Assembly: GCF_000170915.1 (NCBI RefSeq)
Contig: NZ_ABCT01000007.1
Coordinates: forward strand, 1-64,000
DNA: 64,000 nt
Direction: 5' to 3'
From: Limnobacter sp. MED105
Lineage (GTDB): Bacteria; Pseudomonadota; Gammaproteobacteria; Burkholderiales; Burkholderiaceae_B
Shown: piece after piece, positions 16,223 through 24,883 of the stretch
Layout: each line of letters opens with the position of its first letter
Numbering within the stretch: the first letter of the stretch is position 1
Translations under genes and position numbers: made by a program
Notes under the pieces: generated by a model
What the model saw: the letters and a program-made list of their open reading frames with translations, nothing else
Told to the model about the DNA's origin: nothing
Databases searched by the model: none

Positions 16223-17067
16223 ACAAGCCTCTTGCGGAAAAATGCACTAACCGCATCAGCCAGTGCTACCAGCAAAATGAATACGATCAGCATGGTGGAT
16301 ACTTCTCCACCATTGAACATCTTCATCGAATTGTCCAGTTCCTGACCCAGTCCGCCTGCACCGACAAAACCCAAAACCACGGATGATCGAATGGCACATT
16401 CCCAGCGATACACCGTGTAAGACGTCAGCTCCATCACATTCTGGGGTAACAAGCCGTAAAAGAATGCCTGCAAACGACCGCTGCCATTGCGCAGCAATGT
16501 CTCGGTGGGCGTGGTTTCACCACTTTCCAGAATTTCGCCGTACACCTTGCCCAACATGCCGCCGTAAGTCAGTGCAATGGCCAACACGCCCGCCGTGGGG
16601 CCCAGGCCCACCACGCGCACAAACACCAAGGCCCAAACCAGTTCGGGAATGCTGCGTAGAAAAATCAGCACCCAGCGAATGGTTTGTCGAACAATAAATG
16701 GCAGTGCATTCATGCGGCCCGAAATGGCGGAAACTGACAGCACACGGGTGGACAAAATGGTGAGCGGAAATGCAATGGTCAGCGCCATGACCATACCCGC
16801 CGTTGCGATGGCAACCGTGGTCCAGGTGGCGTCAACTATTCGCCACAGTAGGTCAGGTTCGAGCACAGGCGGAAAAAAACTGCCTATAAATTCGGCGCTG
16901 ATCCGCATATTCTCGGCTTCAAACAGCACTCCCGGGCGGAATTCGGTGGCCACTGCCAACGGCCAAACCAGCACCAGGGAAAACACAATCCAGAAGACTC
17001 GTTGGTGCCAAGCGGGGTCGCGTAGCGGCACGTCAAACCGCGGATTGTGCACAGGCAGGCTGCTCAT
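16219..17067 (-). CDS. phnE: PhnE-type ABC transporter permease (first copy)
   Basis: This permease has 282 residues, counting from the ATG at 17067, which overlaps the phnC stop; a TTG two codons earlier is less likely. Six predicted helices are present. The family loop lies around TETLLRNGSGRLQAFFYGLL, with SIPELVWALVFVRVVGLG and RSSVVLGFVGAGGLGQEL. It is clearly related to the second permease and arose by an old duplication; both contain the GAGGLGQ signature. It is part of the phnD-C-E-E-egtD operon. Confidence 0.88.
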   Translation of the reverse strand: MSSLPVHNPRFDVPLRDPAWHQRVFWIVFSLVLVWPLAVATEFRPGVLFEAENMRISAEFIGSFFPPVLEPDLLWRIVDATWTTVAIATAGMVMALTIAFPLTILSTRVLSVSAISGRMNALPFIVRQTIRWVLIFLRSIPELVWALVFVRVVGLGPTAGVLAIALTYGGMLGKVYGEILESGETTPTETLLRNGSGRLQAFFYGLLPQNVMELTSYTVYRWECAIRSSVVLGFVGAGGLGQELDNSMKMFNGGEVSTMLIVFILLVALADAVSAFFRKRLV

Positions 17068-17906
17068 CGACAATTGTTGACCACCACGGCGGGTGTCATT
17101 TTCTCGAACTGCTTCTCGATCAATTCGCGGTCTACCTGACCGAGCAGTTCATGTTCGTATTGCGAATACAAGGTTTTCAACATGGCAGGTGTTACCTGTT
17201 CTGTTGGCAGATCAAATTCAATCTGACCGTTTCGCAAACCCACAATACGCTTGAAGAAAGCAAGCGCCATGTCAACCTGATGCAGTGTGCACACCAGGGT
17301 AATGCCATTCTCCGTAGCGGATTCGGTCAACGCAGACATGGCCTGGCGTGCCCTTGTGGGGTCTAATGCTGAAAGAGGTTCGTCCACAAGCCACAACTGG
17401 GCAGGCGATACGAACAAACGCGCGAGACCCACCCTCTGACGTTCACCACCAGAGAGCCGGTCAACACGTTCAAATATTTTCTCGGGCAAATCCAGTTTGC
17501 TCAGTGCGCTGTGCGCAGCGGGAATGTCTACCGGATAAAACAGTGATTTGATGCTCTGAAGCAATCCCATCGCTGGAAGCTTTCCGGCCAATACGGATGT
17601 AATTACCCTTTGCCTGGGGGGTAGGGGGGGCACCTGCGGGGCGACAATCAGGTTTCCGCGCAGTTTTTGTAATTTGCGTTTGCTCAGTGCCCAAGGCGAT
17701 TGATTGTTCACCTTGAATTCACCGTTCAGCGGTTTGAGCGTGCAGGCCAATACCTGCAAAAGGGTAGTTTTGCCAGCGCCAGATGGACCTATCAAGGCGA
17801 CTTGCTCACCTGCCTGAATAGTCAAGGACATGCGCTTGATTGCAGGAATACCGCCGGTTGGCGCTGAGGGGTGGCAGGCATCGATGTCCTGAATTTGAAG
17901 CTTCAC
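17064..17906 (-). CDS. phnC: PhnC-type ABC transporter ATP-binding protein
   Basis: This 280-residue ATPase has Walker A GPSGAGKTT near residue 39, signature LSGGERQRVGLARLF near 152, Walker B LWLVDEPLSALD and H-loop His in CTLHQVDMA. It starts with GTG behind AGGAAGAG. A 20-bp perfect hairpin separates it from phnD. Substrate specificity (phosphonate, phosphite or another anion) cannot be read from the ATPase. Confidence 0.9.
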   Translation of the reverse strand: MKLQIQDIDACHPSAPTGGIPAIKRMSLTIQAGEQVALIGPSGAGKTTLLQVLACTLKPLNGEFKVNNQSPWALSKRKLQKLRGNLIVAPQVPPLPPRQRVITSVLAGKLPAMGLLQSIKSLFYPVDIPAAHSALSKLDLPEKIFERVDRLSGGERQRVGLARLFVSPAQLWLVDEPLSALDPTRARQAMSALTESATENGITLVCTLHQVDMALAFFKRIVGLRNGQIEFDLPTEQVTPAMLKTLYSQYEHELLGQVDRELIEKQFEKMTPAVVVNNCR

Positions 17907-17931
17907 TGCGCGGCTCTTCCTTTAAAACAGT

Positions 17932-17951
17932 GAGGGGCTGATCAGCCCCTC
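17932..17951. terminator. Intercistronic hairpin between phnD and phnC
   Basis: GAGGGGCTGA pairs perfectly with TCAGCCCCTC. It lies between the phnD stop and the phnC start on the minus strand and is followed by only a weak T run. It probably attenuates read-through or stabilises the phnD message, giving more binding protein than transporter. Confidence 0.6.
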
Positions 17952-17961
17952 AACCGTTCGA

Positions 17962-18837
17962 TTATAACAAGCCTGCGCTTTTTGCAGCAGCCTCAAGTCC
18001 TTTGTAGTTCTCGGGCTTGGTATCGATGTAACGAGTGGCACGGTTCAACTTCAGTATCTCGGCATGTTCGGGTACTGCCGGGTCCAGGTCAAACAGGGCC
18101 TTTTGAATCTTCTTGCGAAGTTCTGCGGGCATGTCCTGATGAACGGTCCAGTTGTAGTTGTAATACGGTGGGGTGGTATAAAACACGTTCACTGCATTGG
18201 TGTCGACCTTGTTGGCGTCCACGAATTTTTTCCACACAGTGATGTCCAGTGCTGCAGCATCCACTTTGCCACTGACAACAGATGCAATGGTTGCATCATG
18301 CGCGCCTGAATAAGCCACACGTTTGAAGGCTTTCTCGGGTTCCAGGCCCGCTTCTAGCAGGAAATTGCGGGGCATTAGGTGGCCCGAGGTGCTGCTTTGT
18401 GACCCGAATGACACTTGCTTGCCCTTCATGTCTTGCAGGCTTTTGATGCCTGAATCGGTTTTGGCGATAAACACAGACTGAAATTTCGTGTCTTCCACGC
18501 GTTGTGCAATTGGAATCACCTTGCCATCGGAACGGCGAGATGCTTGAATAAATGTGAATCCGCCCAGCCATACCAAGTCGACTTTTTTATTGGCCAATGC
18601 TTCCACAGCAGCTGGATAGTCGCTCACTGGGGTGAACTCGACTTTCATGCCCACAGCTTTGGACAAGTAATTGGCCAGTGGCTCAAATTTACGGATTTGC
18701 TCGGTAGCCGCCTCTTCAGGAATGGTGGATACCTTCAAGACCTGTTCTGCGTGGGCTGAAACGGAAAAACCTGCAGCCAGCGCAATGGCTGCCACAGAAA
18801 AGAGACGACGTGAAATGGAAATTGCTGAACTTTTCAT
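17962..18837 (-). CDS. phnD: PhnD-type periplasmic substrate-binding protein
   Basis: This protein has 291 residues from the ATG at 18837, preceded by GAGG; a 24-residue upstream extension of the frame has no signal-peptide character. A signal peptide with ISRRLFSVAAIALAAG and cleavage near SAHA precedes a PF12974-type domain: LKVSTIPEEAATEQIRKFEP, EFTPVSDYPAAVEALANKKV and DLVWLGGFTFIQASRR. Such proteins bind phosphonates, phosphite or other small anions; no C-P lyase genes are near. Linkage to egtD raises the possibility of a different ligand, such as a betaine or histidine derivative. Confidence 0.87.
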   Translation of the reverse strand: MKSSAISISRRLFSVAAIALAAGFSVSAHAEQVLKVSTIPEEAATEQIRKFEPLANYLSKAVGMKVEFTPVSDYPAAVEALANKKVDLVWLGGFTFIQASRRSDGKVIPIAQRVEDTKFQSVFIAKTDSGIKSLQDMKGKQVSFGSQSSTSGHLMPRNFLLEAGLEPEKAFKRVAYSGAHDATIASVVSGKVDAAALDITVWKKFVDANKVDTNAVNVFYTTPPYYNYNWTVHQDMPAELRKKIQKALFDLDPAVPEHAEILKLNRATRYIDTKPENYKGLEAAAKSAGLL

Positions 18838-18957
18838 GAGTACCTCGTTATATAGAACGATTGGAAAAAACTCGAAAATTGATGATCGCACAAACAATTC
18901 ACGTTTCAATGATGAAATGTTTGTACGACTGTTTTTTTAACATTTAATTTTTAATCT

Positions 18958-19557
18958 TCAGCTGCCCAGCTTACCGGCGGCCTGAACTTCAGCGGCCTGC
19001 TCTTCTCCGGTTTTGTAGTGCGGTACGCGAATGACGAGGCGCTTTGCGCGTTGAATGAAGCTGTTGTTGCCCTTCACCTCTTGCTCCCAATAGTCGTCAG
19101 CCAAGGCAATATTTTTCTCCATTTCAAGCTCGAAGGCCGCTTGCGACACCGTGCCGCCGAAAATGTACAGTTTCCCGTTCACCACGTTGAAGTCGGTGGC
19201 ATTGCCACCCCAGGGAATGCCGAACATAATGCCGTTGGCGCAGTAGCCGCCATATTGAGGAATGTATTTCGTGGGTTCTGCATCGAACAGCGCCTTGTGT
19301 TCAGCGCTCGAGAAGTGAAAATCCACTTCCTGGTAGGTGCTGCTGAACTCAGGCTTTCCCTGCACGTAGGCGTTTTGTGTGAAATAGGCCACCACATCGG
19401 CGCCAAACAGCATCAGGCGATCTGCACCTTCCATTTCTGCGGCGTTCACAGGCGTCAATTCGCTGGCGGGGTTTTGGGCGGTCATTGCGCTACAGCCGCT
19501 TAGGCCCAACACCAGGCTGGCGGCGATCAATAGTTTGTGGGTGCGTGTAAATGTCAA
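18958..19557 (-). CDS. YHS-domain lipoprotein
   Basis: This 199-residue protein has a lipoprotein signal (LVLGLSGC, lipid Cys22) and a YHS-like domain over residues 45-105 (ADVVAYFTQ, FHFSSAEHKALFDAEPTKY, YGGYCANGIMFG). YHS domains often bind metal ions. The start is a TTG overlapping the ATP-grasp stop, supported by AGGAG 7 nt upstream. The protein is likely anchored in the envelope. Its coupling to the ATP-grasp gene is clear, but the shared function is unknown. Confidence 0.82.
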   Translation of the reverse strand: MTFTRTHKLLIAASLVLGLSGCSAMTAQNPASELTPVNAAEMEGADRLMLFGADVVAYFTQNAYVQGKPEFSSTYQEVDFHFSSAEHKALFDAEPTKYIPQYGGYCANGIMFGIPWGGNATDFNVVNGKLYIFGGTVSQAAFELEMEKNIALADDYWEQEVKGNNSFIQRAKRLVIRVPHYKTGEEQAAEVQAAGKLGS

Positions 19558-20909
19558 AATACTTCTCCTGTGCGGGGTTGAATCAAGTCGATGAACTGAC
19601 CTGTTTCGCTGAAAACAGTTCCTGCCGGGTCTTCAAGATAAGGCGCTGGCCAGCCTAGCATGGCGCTCGCCTGTTCGCAGCGATGCCTTAGATCACGAGG
19701 GTTGTCGCCACCCAAGTGGATGATTCCATAGCGGTAACTGCGCAGCCACTTGAAATCCCGGTGCAACTCTTTGGTGTCTTTGGGGTATTCAAACAGCAAG
19801 GCATCCGGAAAGGCTTTCCGGAAAGTGGTTTTTTGTACAAAGCTTGGAAATGGTACCGTGGCTTTCGGATCGAATGAGCGGTACACGAAGCTGGCGGTGG
19901 CGCCTGCAGTGGGCACCTGGCGTGCCAGTGTGGCCGGGTCAATGCCGTGCGCCAGTGCAAATGCGATTTCATGCAGATCGATGCCGTCCACGCGCAAATA
20001 CAAGTCAGAGAACTGCGAGGCCATACGTGGATTGAATTCAATCACGGTGATTTTGTCTGTGGCTTCGTCATGGAAAAATTCCATGTTGAACAAACCATGA
20101 TCAAAACCAACTGCGTTCAGAAAACGCCTTGCTACATCGGCCGCGCGTGCCTGTACATCAGGGTGCAATTTGCTGGGGTACTCAAAGCGCATGAAGGCAT
20201 CGGTGTTTGGGTACATGACCTCGTCCACCACGCCCAGCGGTCGAACCTGGCCTTGCCACACATAGCCGTCGAGGTTGAATTGCCGCCCACGCATGGGGGC
20301 TTCCAGCATCATGCTGTGCGCAGTGCCTGCTTCAGGAAGCCGTTTCTTGGCGACGCGCTCGAACGGCTCAACCAGGTGCTTGATCACCCACAGTTCCCAG
20401 GGCCCAAAGCGGGTGTGGTCGTGCAGTTCCTGGGCATTTTTAACCTGTCGTGACAACACCGAGAAAGCGGCCTTCACAGGTTTCACAAATTGTGGATATT
20501 CAATACCTTGGGGCACAGGGCCGCCATAGGCTGCATTCAGTCTGGCGAAAGGCAGGTTCGCTTCCGGCGCTACTTGCTCCAGCACCTCGCGGGCGTGCAA
20601 TTTGTGCTGACAAGCCAGAATGGCGTTCACAGGCGTGCCGGGCCAGCCCATTTTTTCGGCCAGCAGGGCAGCGCACAGGGCACCAAACTGTTCGTGGTTG
20701 GACGCCACAGCTTTTGCACCGTGAAGTTTGGCCAGTACTGCAGCCTTGGCCACGAAGCGCTCGGTGTCGAACCAAGCCAGGCGTGCATTGCTCGGAAAGC
20801 TGAACAAATCAAATCCTGAAGCCACACTGGGCCACTGGGCACGAAGCCGGTTGGCTCCTTGTTCGTCCCAGTCGTAATTAAACAGTAGCAGCGTTTTTGG
20901 ATGAGGCAT
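19554..20909 (-). CDS. ATP-grasp domain protein, carboxylate-amine ligase type
   Basis: This 451-residue protein has an N-terminal pre-grasp region and an ATP-grasp fold from about residue 100 to 330. ATP-binding and magnesium residues are visible in YPQFVKPVKAAFSVLS and in FNMEFFHDE with VIEFNPRMASQF, the usual late acidic/Asn cluster. The remaining about 120 residues have no clear assignment. The family joins a carboxylate to an amine through an acyl phosphate. Substrates cannot be inferred. It starts 17 nt after the DUF547 gene and overlaps the YHS lipoprotein gene, forming a three-gene operon. Confidence 0.83.
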   Translation of the reverse strand: MPHPKTLLLFNYDWDEQGANRLRAQWPSVASGFDLFSFPSNARLAWFDTERFVAKAAVLAKLHGAKAVASNHEQFGALCAALLAEKMGWPGTPVNAILACQHKLHAREVLEQVAPEANLPFARLNAAYGGPVPQGIEYPQFVKPVKAAFSVLSRQVKNAQELHDHTRFGPWELWVIKHLVEPFERVAKKRLPEAGTAHSMMLEAPMRGRQFNLDGYVWQGQVRPLGVVDEVMYPNTDAFMRFEYPSKLHPDVQARAADVARRFLNAVGFDHGLFNMEFFHDEATDKITVIEFNPRMASQFSDLYLRVDGIDLHEIAFALAHGIDPATLARQVPTAGATASFVYRSFDPKATVPFPSFVQKTTFRKAFPDALLFEYPKDTKELHRDFKWLRSYRYGIIHLGGDNPRDLRHRCEQASAMLGWPAPYLEDPAGTVFSETGQFIDLIQPRTGEVF

Positions 20910-20926
20910 GAATCGGTGAATCAGGA

Positions 20927-21733
20927 TTAACGTGGGATGTCGTTGAGCGACCAGTCGTACTCTGTATACGTCACCGGCAATGATTTGGATGCGATTCTAT
21001 CGACTATTTCCGGCGTAGAGCCCATATCTTTGGCCCATTTGGCAAATACATCCTTCACTTCTTTGAAACCCTGATGTCCTTTTTCAAAGTCCTCGGCAAA
21101 CCATTTGAATATCGGGCTCACTTGCAACTCACCGTTCTTGACCCGGTTGCGGCTGGCGTCGCTTAGAAAACGGCGCATGCCGTCGTCCAACTGGGCATTC
21201 AGTTTGATTGCGGTAAAGGCTTCGTTGCGCAAGGCCGGGCAGCCAATGCTGGCGCAGTTTACAGCAGCGTGAACGCGGGGTTCTTTGTACTTGGGGCGAA
21301 GTTGCTCGTGTTCAATCCAATCCAGGTGTCGCTTTTCGCCCAGCAATGTAAAAAACTCCTGCTTCCAGGGGCTACTGAACACGCCTCCGATTTCCTTGAT
21401 GGATTTGATTTTTGGATACTTGGTCAAAATCAACTCAATGGTGAAACCATTGTAGGCGTTGATCAAGAATGCCATTTGCTGGCTTTTCGAGAAGCTGTTG
21501 AAATCGGTTTGGCTAAGCGTCGACCAGTCGCCGAGAATGGCTTTCAAGGCCTGGCGGTCTTTTTGAAAGCCCGCGTAGTCCACAGCGGTTTGTTTGTTGT
21601 CGGGTAGCCACTTCACATGTTTGGCAAGCAGACTGTTCCACGCCGTGTAGTTGTGGTCAAAGTCGGCTGCAAAACTGGCGCTGCTGATTGAAAATGCGAT
21701 CACCAGCAACAATGTTTTTACAAATTTAAGCAT
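20927..21733 (-). CDS. DUF547-domain secreted protein
   Basis: This 268-residue protein has a clear signal peptide (cleavage near SSASFA-A). The DUF547 core runs from about residue 85 to 200: QQMAFLINAYNGFTIELIL, the tryptophan-rich SSPWKQEFF, and HAAVNCASIGCPALR with its conserved His and Cys. A protease-like or transglutaminase-like fold has been suggested for the family, but no activity is established. It is the first gene of the DUF547, ATP-grasp, YHS operon. Confidence 0.85.
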   Translation of the reverse strand: MLKFVKTLLLVIAFSISSASFAADFDHNYTAWNSLLAKHVKWLPDNKQTAVDYAGFQKDRQALKAILGDWSTLSQTDFNSFSKSQQMAFLINAYNGFTIELILTKYPKIKSIKEIGGVFSSPWKQEFFTLLGEKRHLDWIEHEQLRPKYKEPRVHAAVNCASIGCPALRNEAFTAIKLNAQLDDGMRRFLSDASRNRVKNGELQVSPIFKWFAEDFEKGHQGFKEVKDVFAKWAKDMGSTPEIVDRIASKSLPVTYTEYDWSLNDIPR

Positions 21734-21854
21734 GGCAAATTGATTACTCGGTTATTTGAATTTGAGTCTAGGTAGCGTATTCGTTCAGTACGGCAATTTG
21801 GTTACACTAGCTCAGATTCAATGCCGCAAGTTCGTCAAATCATCTGGAGTTGCC

Positions 21855-22202
21855 ATGCCCGCTGTTCCGGTCACCATTGCCATGTTGTTGATCAGCAATA
21901 TTTTCATGACCTTTGCATGGTATGCCCATTTGAAAGACATGAGCCAGAAACCCTGGATTATTGCTGCCTTGGTCAGTTGGGGAATTGCCTTGTTTGAATA
22001 CCTGTTTCAGGTGCCTGCTAACCGTATTGGATACACGGTGTTGTCGGTGGGGCAATTGAAAGTGATGCAGGAAATCATCACGTTGACGGTGTTTGTGCCG
22101 TTTGCGGTGTTTTATATGAAAGAGCCGCTAAAGCTTGATTATTTGTGGGCCGGTTTGTGCCTGGTGGGTGCAGCTTATTTCATTTTTAGGGACAAGCTTT
22201 GA
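21855..22202 (+). CDS. DUF486 (DMT-like) small membrane protein
   Basis: This protein has 115 residues from the ATG at 21855, which has GGAG just upstream; the frame extends farther but without membrane or family features. Four helices are predicted, with the conserved FMTFAWYAHLKD and LFEYLFQVPANRIGY of the DUF486 family, which resembles half-size drug/metabolite transporters. Its 3' end overlaps the receiver-domain gene on the other strand by 28 bp. Confidence 0.87.
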   Translation: MPAVPVTIAMLLISNIFMTFAWYAHLKDMSQKPWIIAALVSWGIALFEYLFQVPANRIGYTVLSVGQLKVMQEIITLTVFVPFAVFYMKEPLKLDYLWAGLCLVGAAYFIFRDKL

Positions 22203-22570
22203 TCACACTGCGCCATGAAGTGTTCAATGGCCTGTGTAAACCTTTGACCTTGACCGCCTTTTTCAGCGGCTTGAATTCGACCTGCAGCTTGCTGTTCCAG
22301 CTGCCATGGCAGTTCTTCCTCGGTGGACTGAACAATGACAGGTGTGTGTTCGCAATACTCGAGCAAAAAGCGGGCGGTGTTTTCTGCTTTGGAGTCGATT
22401 ACATTCAGATCTGAGATAAGAAGCTGGCAACGGCTGTTCGAGGCCTTTAGCTGTGCGAGGCTCCTGAAGTATTTCACCTCGACCCGATCGGCGAGCAGGC
22501 GTGTCAAATGCGTTTCCAGAACAAAACGATGCATTTCAAAGTCTTCGAGGCAAAAAATTACAGGTTTCAT
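22175..22570 (-). CDS. Stand-alone receiver-domain protein
   Basis: This 131-residue protein is made only of a divergent CheY-like receiver: acidic pair Glu9/Asp10 in FCLEDFEMH, probable phosphoacceptor Asp54 in LLISDLNV, a Ser/Thr switch in VIVQST, and Lys near 104. There is no output domain and no kinase next to it. It may act in a phosphorelay or by protein contact. The match is by pattern only. Confidence 0.65.
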   Translation of the reverse strand: MKPVIFCLEDFEMHRFVLETHLTRLLADRVEVKYFRSLAQLKASNSRCQLLISDLNVIDSKAENTARFLLEYCEHTPVIVQSTEEELPWQLEQQAAGRIQAAEKGGQGQRFTQAIEHFMAQCDQSLSLKMK

Positions 22571-22683
22571 GCGTTTTTAGAATTCAGGCGGTAACATTTG
22601 TATCGTACGAGAAACGCATCCGGGATGAGAAATCGAGCGAATTCTTATCCCTCACAATGGGGTTGTTGCACAGGGGAAGTTGA

Positions 22684-23781
22684 ATGCTCATCGACGTGTT
22701 GTTGTTTGTAGCCGGGTTGGGTTTGCTGGTGTTGGGGGCCAATGTGCTGGTGCGTGGTGCATCCAACCTGGCCTTTTCGTTCGGCATTTCGCCCTTGGTG
22801 GTGGGTTTGACGGTGGTTGCTTTTGGTACGAGCGCTCCGGAGATAGCGGTATCTGTGGGTGCTGTATTGGTAGGGACCACTGATATTGCAATTGGCAACG
22901 TGGTGGGCAGCAACATTTTCAATGTGCTGTTTATTCTGGGTTTAAGTGCGTTGATTTCACCTCTGGTGGTGAATCTTCAACTGATTCGCCAGGAGGTACC
23001 AATAATGATCGGTGCATCGGTACTGCTTCTTCTGCTGAGTCTGGATGGGCAATTGTCATGGAGCGATGGCGGTATTCTTGTCGTGTTGATGGTGGCTTAC
23101 ACCGCTTTTTTGATTATTCAGTCCCGAACCCAAGTTAAAGAGGCTCAAGCTGAGTATGAGCAAGAAATACACCCTGCTGCGCAAGGCAGTTGGGATTCCA
23201 AATTGCCTGTGCAACTGGCTTTGATTGCTTTGGGTTTGGGTTTGTTGGTATTGGGTTCAGAGTGGTTGGTGGGTTCAGCTGTGGTGTTTGCCAAGGCCAT
23301 GGGAGTCAGCGACGTGGTTATTGCACTGACCATTGTGTCGGCCGGCACCTCCATGCCGGAGGTGGCCACTTCGATTGCTGCCGCACTCAAGGGGGAGCGC
23401 GACATTGCCGTGGGCAATGTGGTGGGCAGTTCAACTTTCAACATTTTTGCTTGCCTGGGTATTTCAAGCCTGGTGGCAGTACCCGCTGGCTTGCAAGTTG
23501 CACCTTCTTTGCTCGCGTTTGATATGTGGGTGATGCTGGCGGTGGCGTTTGCCTGCTTGCCAATTTTCCTGACCGGGCGAGAAATTGCGCGATGGGAAGG
23601 TGGCGTATTTCTGGCCTACTACACCGCGTATGTGGTGTATTTGATTCTGGATGCGCAAGGCCATGATGCACTCGATTTGTATTCAAATACCATGCTGAGT
23701 TTTGTGGTGCCGATCACGGTGATCACCCTGGTGGTCAGCTTGTTGCGCAGAAAAGGCGGGGAGGGGAATTCAAACGCTTGA
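22684..23781 (+). CDS. Calcium/sodium antiporter, CaCA family (YrbG-like)
   Basis: This 365-residue inner-membrane protein has about ten helices in two inverted halves. Each half carries the ion-binding alpha repeat: GTSAPEIAVSVGA with GNVVGSNIFN, and GTSMPEVATSIAA with GNVVGSSTFN. A hydrophilic loop of about 30 residues separates the halves. It exchanges sodium (or protons) for calcium. GGGGAAG precedes the ATG. It stands alone. Confidence 0.93.
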   Translation: MLIDVLLFVAGLGLLVLGANVLVRGASNLAFSFGISPLVVGLTVVAFGTSAPEIAVSVGAVLVGTTDIAIGNVVGSNIFNVLFILGLSALISPLVVNLQLIRQEVPIMIGASVLLLLLSLDGQLSWSDGGILVVLMVAYTAFLIIQSRTQVKEAQAEYEQEIHPAAQGSWDSKLPVQLALIALGLGLLVLGSEWLVGSAVVFAKAMGVSDVVIALTIVSAGTSMPEVATSIAAALKGERDIAVGNVVGSSTFNIFACLGISSLVAVPAGLQVAPSLLAFDMWVMLAVAFACLPIFLTGREIARWEGGVFLAYYTAYVVYLILDAQGHDALDLYSNTMLSFVVPITVITLVVSLLRRKGGEGNSNA

Positions 23782-23896
23782 ACTCGATGTGTTTAGCAGC
23801 ATTGATCACTAGATTCAGGGACTTACGCCCCCTTGTTTAAAGGCGTACATTGGTATCGTGTATTGACCTGCAGTACAGCTTGATCAGGAGAAGGCT

Positions 23897-24883
23897 TTGA
23901 AAATAGCCCCCGCCGTTGTTGCCGTTGGTTTGTGCGTGTTTACTTTGGGCAGTGTTGCCCAAGCTGCGAACACAGAGAGTGATTTGCCTGTTTGGCTTCA
24001 AGAACGTTTTGAGCCAGTGCATTATGATTTAACCCGAATGGTCGACAACACTGCACGCAATATTGACCAGTTTTTTGGCACTGAAGACAGCCTGTTTGTT
24101 GAAAACCAATCGTTTCTGCGTGTGGCGCTGGACACTCGGCTTCAGCCCGGCGACTCCAAATTAGACCCCAGTGTTCGCTTTCGGGTGGACATGCCCACCA
24201 CCAAAAAACGATTGCGCCTGATTATTGAAAGTGACATTGAAGAACCTCTGGGTCGTCTTTCGGAGCAGGGTATTCGAGAAGTGCGCGGTGGCGAACGGTT
24301 CGATACCAACAATTCGGCGGTAGGTCTGGAACAGCGTTCGTCCAAAGACCCCACCCAGGCGTGGGTACAGGGCTTGGGCCTGGGTGTGAAGTTTGGTGCA
24401 CCACTTGATCCTTACCTGCGTTATTCCGCCTTGCGGCAGTGGAATTTCAGCGAAAGCAAATGGCAAATCAATTCCTCAAGCCGGGTGACCCAGTTCAACC
24501 AGCGCGGCTTGCAGGTGCGAACCAATTTCGATTTAAACAAGCCGCTGGACGAAGAGAAAACCCTGCGTTTTCAAACCTATGCAGAGTACGACGAAAGGCG
24601 CGACTCTACGGTGTTTTCTCAGACTGCTGAAATTAACCGTATTCTGGACTCTCGTACTGCGCTTCGATACGCCTTGATTGTTGTTGGCGAGGATCGCGGG
24701 GAGAACACAATCAAGGATTATATTTTGCAGGCCTATTATCGGCGTGACATTCACAAAAATATTCTGTTTATGGACATCATTCCTGAAATTCATTTCCCGA
24801 CCGAAGGCAATCGCGACCCCTATGTGGCTTTGACCTTCCGCCTGGAGGCATTTTTCAGAGGTAACTTCAGCCGCTCCCTATGA
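23897..24883 (+). CDS. Hypothetical envelope (outer-membrane-like) protein
   Basis: This 328-residue protein has a signal peptide ending near AQAA. The mature part alternates polar and hydrophobic residues and ends RLEAFFRG-N-F; long stretches such as LRFQTYAEYDERRDSTVFSQ suggest amphipathic beta strands. It could be a small outer-membrane barrel or periplasmic beta protein. I do not recognise a named family. It starts with TTG behind AGGAGAAGG, and its stop overlaps the ATG of the alpha/beta hydrolase. Confidence 0.7.
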   Translation: MKIAPAVVAVGLCVFTLGSVAQAANTESDLPVWLQERFEPVHYDLTRMVDNTARNIDQFFGTEDSLFVENQSFLRVALDTRLQPGDSKLDPSVRFRVDMPTTKKRLRLIIESDIEEPLGRLSEQGIREVRGGERFDTNNSAVGLEQRSSKDPTQAWVQGLGLGVKFGAPLDPYLRYSALRQWNFSESKWQINSSSRVTQFNQRGLQVRTNFDLNKPLDEEKTLRFQTYAEYDERRDSTVFSQTAEINRILDSRTALRYALIVVGEDRGENTIKDYILQAYYRRDIHKNILFMDIIPEIHFPTEGNRDPYVALTFRLEAFFRGNFSRSL

